A stretch of 64,000 bases of DNA from Pectobacterium punjabense (GTDB taxonomy: Bacteria > Pseudomonadota > Gammaproteobacteria > Enterobacterales > Enterobacteriaceae). Below, piece by piece: positions 59,974-64,000 of the stretch. The notes under the pieces were generated by a model. That model was not told the DNA's origin. It worked only from the letters and a program-made list of their open reading frames with translations, and searched no databases. Where the stretch lies: the NCBI RefSeq assembly GCF_012427845.1, contig NZ_CP038498.1:2852001-2916000 (forward strand), written 5' to 3'. The position numbers and the translations under genes were made by a program. The stretch's first letter is position 1. The number at the start of each line of letters is the position of its first letter.

Positions 59974-60612
59974 ATGAAAATTGCACTGATTAACGAGAAC
60001 AGCCAGGCTGCCAAAAACGCTATCATCGCCGAGTCACTGACCAAAGCGGTTGCACCGTTGGGCCACACTGTACACAACTACGGCCAATACGCCGTTGAAG
60101 ATGCAGCGCAGCTGACCTACATCCAGAACGGCATTCTGGCAGCTATCCTGCTGAACTCTGGCGCGGCTGATTTCGTTGTGACCGGTTGTGGTACTGGCCA
60201 GGGCGCAATGCTGGCTTGTAACTCTTTCCCTGGCGTAATCTGCGGTCTGGTTGTTGACCCATCTGATGCTTACCTGTTCTCTCAGATCAACAACGGTAAC
60301 GCGGTATCCGTTCCTTACGCTAAAGGCTTTGGCTGGGGCGCTGAACTGAACCTGGAAAACCTGTTTACCCAGTTGTTCAAAGAAGAAGGCGGCCGCGGCT
60401 ATCCGAGCGATCGCGTTGCTCCTCAACAGCGTAACAAGAAAATCCTGGATGCGGTAAAAGCCGTAACCTACAACGATCTGATCACCATTCTGAAAGGTCT
60501 CGATCAGGATCTGGTTAAAGGCGCGATTGCTGGTCCTAAATTCCAGGAATACTTCTTCGCTAACAGCAAAGACGAAGCACTGACCAGCTACATCAAAACG
60601 CTGCTGGCGTAA
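59974..60612 (+). CDS. RpiB/LacA/LacB family sugar-phosphate isomerase
   Basis: A 212-residue protein starting MKIALINENSQAAKNAIIAESL. VVTGCGTGQGAMLACNSFPGVICG (about 69-92) matches the active-site loop of the RpiB/LacAB family, with the cysteine and the anion-binding GTGQG. A longer C-terminal part than ribose-5-phosphate isomerase B (about 150 residues) suggests the variant seen in soft-rot bacteria. AAAGGA precedes the ATG, and codon use is that of a highly expressed gene. I recall a predicted sugar phosphate isomerase (spiX) in KdgR regulon studies of Dickeya and relatives; whether this is it I cannot verify. Confidence 0.85.
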   Translation: MKIALINENSQAAKNAIIAESLTKAVAPLGHTVHNYGQYAVEDAAQLTYIQNGILAAILLNSGAADFVVTGCGTGQGAMLACNSFPGVICGLVVDPSDAYLFSQINNGNAVSVPYAKGFGWGAELNLENLFTQLFKEEGGRGYPSDRVAPQQRNKKILDAVKAVTYNDLITILKGLDQDLVKGAIAGPKFQEYFFANSKDEALTSYIKTLLA

Positions 60613-60635
60613 TCGCCCTACGGTTGACAAAAAAT

Positions 60636-60667
60636 CCACAGGCCATCGCGGTCTGTGGGTTTTTTTA
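60636..60667 (+). terminator. Terminator after the RpiB-like gene
   Basis: CCACAG-GCC and GGT-CTGTGG pair around a five-base loop, followed by a run of T. Confidence 0.9.
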
Positions 60668-60772
60668 TGCTCATTTCTTGCCCATTTTGCCTGCATTTTC
60701 ACGACATCGTCATGCGGACTATCCGTTACCGTTCAATGCTTAGCCAGACGCATCGTTCGCGCTAAATACTGC

Positions 60773-60801
60773 TTGACCGGAGCTAAGTGACTCCCTATAG
60801 T
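60773..60801 (+). promoter_or_regulatory. tRNA-Ser promoter
   Basis: TTGACC (60773-60778) and TATAGT (60796-60801) are 17 bases apart, followed by a GC-rich discriminator (AGCGCCCC), the type subject to stringent control. The tRNA starts 32 bases later. Confidence 0.85.
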
Positions 60802-60832
60802 AGCGCCCCGTTGCCCCCTATAGGCAACCCCC

Positions 60833-60922
60833 GGTGAGGTGTCCGAGAGGCTGAAGGAGCACGCCTGGAAAGTGTGTATACGTGAAAACGTATCAAGGGT
60901 TCGAATCCCTTCCTCACCGCCA
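60833..60922 (+). tRNA. serW: tRNA-Ser(GGA)
   Basis: A 90-base class II tRNA. The acceptor stem GGTGAGG pairs with CCTCACC, the anticodon loop is CTGGAAA with anticodon GGA, a long variable arm (TGTATACGTGAAAACGTATC) follows, the T-loop is GTTCGAATC and CCA is encoded. Near identical to E. coli serW/serX; which of the two is equivalent cannot be told. Confidence 0.97.
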
Positions 60923-60989
60923 TATTTTGCACAAAGTCGAAAGTTCACGTAGTGTTTTTGATTTTGTACTACATAAAGTAATACATAGA

Positions 60990-61014
60990 AAGTCCGCCTC
61001 AGCGGGCTTTTTTG
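60990..61014 (+). terminator. Terminator after tRNA-Ser(GGA)
   Basis: AAGTCCGC and GCGGGCTT pair (one G-T) around CTCA, followed by T6. Confidence 0.85.
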
Positions 61015-61290
61015 TTTACGAAATCCAGTATCCTCTCTTTTTCCTTTGCACTGACTTATCAGTCATACACGCCAAGAAAGGTTCAAGATAACGCTCTTTC
61101 CACTTTCATTATTAGACATTTATCACGTCACTGTTTGCGAATGCAGTCAGGTCGAACAGCATGGGATGATGGGACGTGTTATGGTGTGAATCAGCGCTTT
61201 CCTAACTCGTAGCGGGAGCATTAATAATATTTTTCCCGCAATTTGTTCATTTGGTGAATTTATTGACTTTACTACAACAGGAGTCGAGCA
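61015..61290 (+). other. Intergenic region after tRNA-Ser
   Basis: About 275 bases between the tRNA terminator and the next gene. I find no copy of the tRNA 3' end that would mark an attachment site and no integrase, so there is no proof of an integrated element. Confidence 0.4.
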
Positions 61291-61602
61291 ATGATAGTAA
61301 GAACATGGCATGGTTGTGTACCACTGGAGCACGCAGAAGGCTTTGCAACTCATCTTCAATTAACAGGTGTCACACATTCGCAAAGTATCCCAGGTAATCA
61401 AGGCGCGTTTGTTAAACGTGTAACGCAGGGAAACTGGGAACATTTTTTCCTTGCCACGTACTGGACTAACATTGATGCGATTAAGGCTTTTGCAGGCGAG
61501 GATTATCATACCGCGGTAACTTATCATGAAGATGATAAATTTTGTCTTTTGTCCGATCCGTATGTTTTTCAACATGAAATTGAGGCCGTACATCCGTTGT
61601 AA
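61291..61602 (+). CDS. ABM-fold (antibiotic biosynthesis monooxygenase-like) protein
   Basis: A 103-residue protein starting MIVRTWHGCVPLEHAEGFATHL. The pattern strand-helix-strand, with WEHFFLATYWTNIDAIKAFAGEDYHTAVTYHED, is that of the dimeric alpha-beta barrel ABM family, some of which are heme or quinol monooxygenases. Substrate unknown. ACAGGAG precedes the ATG. It is followed, 200 bases on, by the Flp pilin gene. Confidence 0.82.
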   Translation: MIVRTWHGCVPLEHAEGFATHLQLTGVTHSQSIPGNQGAFVKRVTQGNWEHFFLATYWTNIDAIKAFAGEDYHTAVTYHEDDKFCLLSDPYVFQHEIEAVHPL

Positions 61603-61802
61603 ATACAAGATGAGTATTATTTGATGTTGCAGAGTGGGCAAATCTTCTCAACGCCAACCGAAAAGGGATGGCCAACCCACTCCCACACAAATCAGCCAGA
61701 CTTCGCGATTGATCTCGTTAATAAAACTCATTATCATTAAGGCGGGTTTATAAGATAAAAACATCCGCGTACTTTTAGGTATGTAAAAGGGAGGAAACGA
61801 CG

Positions 61803-62024
61803 ATGGAATTAACATTCCGATCATTCTTAGGTGACGAGAGTGGCGCTACAGCAATCGAGTACGGTATTCTTGCGGCGCTGATAGCCGCGGCGATTGGTTT
61901 TATCTTTGGTGATAGTGGTATTTTAATTAATGCACTTAATGATAAATTTGACGAAACCCATCAAATAATTAGAACGTGTGGAACAGACGAACCCGGAATT
62001 TCGTGCTTTGCAGCAAAAAAATAA
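61803..62024 (+). CDS. Orphan Flp family type IVb pilin
   Basis: A 73-residue prepilin. After the leader MELTFRSFLGDESG comes ATAIEYGILAALIAAAIGFIFG, with Glu5 and Tyr6 of the mature form as in Flp pilins; cleavage by a prepilin peptidase is expected after Gly14. The C-terminal part has two cysteines (RTCGTDEPGISC), unusual for Flp, which could form a disulphide. GGGAGG lies upstream of the ATG. No tad/rcp assembly genes are in the window. Confidence 0.85.
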   Translation: MELTFRSFLGDESGATAIEYGILAALIAAAIGFIFGDSGILINALNDKFDETHQIIRTCGTDEPGISCFAAKK

Positions 62025-62123
62025 AACGGATAATAATATTAAGAAATATTTTTCAGAACATGACTAGTGCGATATATTTTCCTTTAGCACTTTATTCAGT
62101 AATAACGTTCAAGATTTTATATT

Positions 62124-62194
62124 ATATACCCTAAATAATTCGAGTTTCAGGAAGGCGGCCAACACACATGCAACTTGAAGTATGACGGGTATAT
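62124..62194. repeat. 71-bp palindromic intergenic repeat (MITE-like)
   Basis: ATATACCC at the left end and GGGTATAT at the right end are exact inverted repeats, with further complementarity inside (AATTCGAGTT against AACTTGAAGT). It resembles a shortened copy of a repeat I know from several enterics in which CTAAATAATTCGAGTT and ACTTGAAGTATGACGGGTAT form the ends. It carries no gene. Confidence 0.75.
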
Positions 62195-62353
62195 GCTCTG
62201 CAAACTGCATATTCTCGCTTACCGAATTAAGCCTTTAGCTGATTAAATTTTTTCCCTGACCAACCTTTTACTGCATTGCGGCCTGTAATTCGAATGACTT
62301 AAGGTGCACTACTCATTACTAGATTTAATTTTAATAATAGGCAGCATGATATG

Positions 62354-62387
62354 AAAACGCCCTTAACTTACGCTAAGGGCGTTTTTT
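62354..62387. terminator. Bidirectional terminator beyond phoH
   Basis: AAAACGCCCTTA and TAAGGGCGTTTT form a 12-pair stem with an eight-base loop and T-runs on both strands. It lies 43 bases after the phoH stop. Confidence 0.9.
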
Positions 62388-62430
62388 GTGATGATGGTAC
62401 GGAAACTTTTACTCCCATCCCACACAGACA

Positions 62431-63219
62431 TCAACCATAGGCATGAAGCGTACGCTGACACAGCGCCGAGCGTACACAGTCCTCTTTACCGAAAGAGACC
62501 ACGCCAATCATGTCATCCTCAACAAAACGCTCCAATGCGTCACGCAGGCCAGACTTAACCCCAGCAGGCAAGTCGCACTGTGTCACATCACCATTAACGA
62601 TAACCGTGACATTCTCTCCTAAACGCGTCAGGAACATTTTCATTTGGTTCACTGTCACGTTTTGCGCCTCATCCAGAATTACAACCGCATTTTCAAACGT
62701 CCGTCCGCGCATATAGGCAAAAGGCGCGATTTCGACTTTGCCGATTTCCGGCCGTAAGCAATACTGCATAAAAGACGATCCCAGCCGCCGCAAAAGTATG
62801 TCGTAAACGGGCCGGAAATAAGGCGCGAATTTCTCTGAAATATCTCCGGGTAAAAAGCCAAGATCTTCGTCAGCCTGTAAGACTGGCCGCGTAACAATAA
62901 TACGCTCAACCTCTTTATGGATTAGTGCCTCCGCCGCTTTCGCAGCGCTCAGATACGTTTTACCGCAGCCAGCTTCACCTGTGGCAAAAATCAACTGTTT
63001 GTTTTCTATCGCAGACAAGTAATGTTCCTGGGCGACGGTACGAGCTTGAATCACGGAATTATCACGATTCTCACGCGCCATTCCGATTGCTTCAATCCCG
63101 CCCATCTGTACCAGAGAAGTGACCGATTCTTCCTCACGCTGACGATGGCTACGCGAATCACGACGGATAACACGTTTGGCTTCACGACGAGCTTTGATCA
63201 CTGCTTTTTGTCTTCCCAT
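62431..63219 (-). CDS. phoH: PhoH family ATPase
   Basis: Cytoplasmic ATP-binding protein induced by phosphate starvation in E. coli; proposed RNA helicase or nuclease partner. The 262-residue protein starts MGRQKAVIKARREAKRV and has Walker A ATGEAGCGKT (about 78-87), TRPVLQADEDLGFLPGD, and Walker B VVILDEAQNV (about 178-187). Near identical to E. coli PhoH over its length. Possible Pho-box halves lie about 400 bases upstream. Confidence 0.95.
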   Translation of the reverse strand: MGRQKAVIKARREAKRVIRRDSRSHRQREEESVTSLVQMGGIEAIGMARENRDNSVIQARTVAQEHYLSAIENKQLIFATGEAGCGKTYLSAAKAAEALIHKEVERIIVTRPVLQADEDLGFLPGDISEKFAPYFRPVYDILLRRLGSSFMQYCLRPEIGKVEIAPFAYMRGRTFENAVVILDEAQNVTVNQMKMFLTRLGENVTVIVNGDVTQCDLPAGVKSGLRDALERFVEDDMIGVVSFGKEDCVRSALCQRTLHAYG

Positions 63220-63750
63220 AGTGGCACCTTACAGTTTGTTTCACTTACCGCACTGCTTTGCAGCGCGTGACGTTTAACTCACTAACGAGGTTAGGCTTCC
63301 TTATTAAGCCAATAGCGGACTGAAAATACACACGAGCCATCCACGAACCGAGTGAAAACTGGGTCGAATATTCATGGATAAGAAAAGAAAATAAACGAAG
63401 GGTTTGGGTGAAAAGAGAGTGGCACAGTGTAGAAAATAAGTGGGAGGAAAATCCCTCGCATCGGCGAGTCAGCAACGTAGAATCTTGGCATCGACTACAA
63501 AGTCCAAAAAAGGACATTACCATTCGCGTTCCTCACTGTGACAACAACTATTCCACTGAATAATGATTGATCGCATCGTAGAACTACTACTAACCCTTAC
63601 CTAAAAATTAGTGCCGAATGATTTCAGTAGTATGACAGTGCAATAATTTGCCCCTGCAATGCAAGCATTTTTTACACTGTCATAACATTTACATATAAAT
63701 CAGTCTCCCATGGCCGGCAATCTCAACCTGAGAACCACACACTTTACGTG
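63220..63750. other. Upstream region of phoH
   Basis: A 530-base gap without credible genes. A ten-base inverted repeat, TATGACAGTG (63631-63640) and CACTGTCATA (63675-63684), contains on each outward strand the Pho half-site CTGTCAT. On the minus strand CTGTCAT-ACTA-CTGAAAT approximates a full Pho box directed at phoH. Confidence 0.5.
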
Positions 63751-64000
63751 TCAGAAATGTCGCTGCCAGTCCAAATACTGATCGTATTTTCTTAGCGCGC
63801 TGCGGTAGATATTTTGCTCAATATCAGGAAGGTAGTCACATACTCGCTGTTGTACCCCATCACGATGCCGGGAAAAGGTTTCCGCAGGATAATCATTTGC
63901 AGCCAACAGCTCGTCCAAACGCCGTAAACGAATGACATACTCGCGCATCGTGCTATGGCGAACTTCAGTTTGCTCGATCAGATATTGCGTGAAAGCTTTT
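63751..64000 (-). CDS. Unrecognised protein, C-terminal part (integrase SAM-like features)
   Basis: The last 83 or so codons of a longer gene; the frame is open through the right edge, so the ATG at 63948 is internal. The segment AFTQYLIEQTEVRHSTMREYVIRLR, followed by RRLDELLAAND and a final NIYRSALRKYDQYLDW, recalls the SAM-like N-terminal domain of tyrosine recombinases, which is helical and DNA-binding. The C-terminal position is odd for an integrase. I cannot name it. Confidence 0.6.
   Translation of the reverse strand, partial: KAFTQYLIEQTEVRHSTMREYVIRLRRLDELLAANDYPAETFSRHRDGVQQRVCDYLPDIEQNIYRSALRKYDQYLDWQRHF

Noticed and set aside
60034..60702. A 222-codon open frame opposite the RpiB-like gene
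   Set aside because: It is a shadow of a gene with strongly biased codons. The sense frame has a family match, promoter, ribosome site and terminator, while the antisense one has none.
60733..60948. 71-codon frame on the minus strand over tRNA-Ser(GGA)
   Set aside because: It overlaps the tRNA and its promoter and has no ribosome site.
60833..62194. Genomic island inserted at tRNA-Ser(GGA)
   Set aside because: No integrase, no direct repeat of the tRNA end and only two small genes; the idea remains open but unsupported.

Overview
The window is a piece of chromosome from a gamma-proteobacterium of the order Enterobacterales. Nearly every gene matches an Escherichia coli protein closely, but the gene order is rearranged in blocks. 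The extra content fits a soft-rot bacterium of the Pectobacterium type: a complete betT/betIBA choline locus, an RpiB-like isomerase with a KdgR-like operator, a lone Flp pilin and a PepSY/DUF2946 pair. The genus is my inference from recall; the species cannot be settled here. The presence of matP and the order of the genes suggest the half of the chromosome nearer the terminus.

Layout: (1) 1-9.8 kb, minus strand: the fatty-acid and phospholipid cluster yceD-rpmF-plsX-fabH-fabD-fabG-acpP-fabF-pabC-mltG-tmk-holB (holB runs off the left edge). (2) 9.9-15.5 kb: maf/yceF, rluC, and rne with its long leader. (3) 15.5-27.7 kb: a small monooxygenase-fold gene, pyrC, SOS-controlled dinI, an IraP-like small gene, bssS, yceJ-yceI, trhO, an old yellow enzyme, lpxL and opgGH. 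(4) 28-37.2 kb: accessory stretch with a His-rich DUF2946 protein and a PepSY membrane protein, a chemoreceptor, a ribbon-helix-helix protein, a secreted four-cysteine protein, an orphan GhoT/OrtT-like membrane toxin, DUF523, a universal stress protein, GNAT, isochorismatase and Nudix genes, and a YmgB-like protein. (5) 37.5-52.7 kb: tRNA-Ser(UGA), yccA, tusE, acyP, hspQ, yccU, yccT, mgsA, helD, yccF-yccS, sxy, SOS-controlled sulA, ompA, matP, the Lon-like ycbZ and fabA. (6) 52.7-59.8 kb: yebE, then betIBA divergent from betT. (7) 59.9-64 kb: the RpiB-like gene, tRNA-Ser(GGA), a monooxygenase-fold gene, an orphan Flp pilin, a 71-bp palindromic repeat, phoH, and the 3' end of an unrecognised gene.

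How the genes fit together: the first operon builds acyl chains (acpP, fabD, fabH, fabG, fabF) and feeds phospholipid synthesis (plsX). fabA lies 45 kb away, where a FadR-like site followed by a perfect FabR-type palindrome couples it to fatty-acid status. lpxL and opgGH build the envelope. dinI and sulA both carry LexA boxes that overlap good promoters, one restraining RecA and the other dividing cells. betT imports choline and betA/betB oxidise it to glycine betaine, all controlled from one palindrome that supplies both -35 elements. No prophage, complete insertion sequence or CRISPR array was seen. No wholly new multi-gene system is evident. The strongest leads are the orphan GhoT/OrtT-like toxin, the His-rich DUF2946/PepSY pair, the lone Flp pilin locus, and several unexplained palindromes in intergenic regions.
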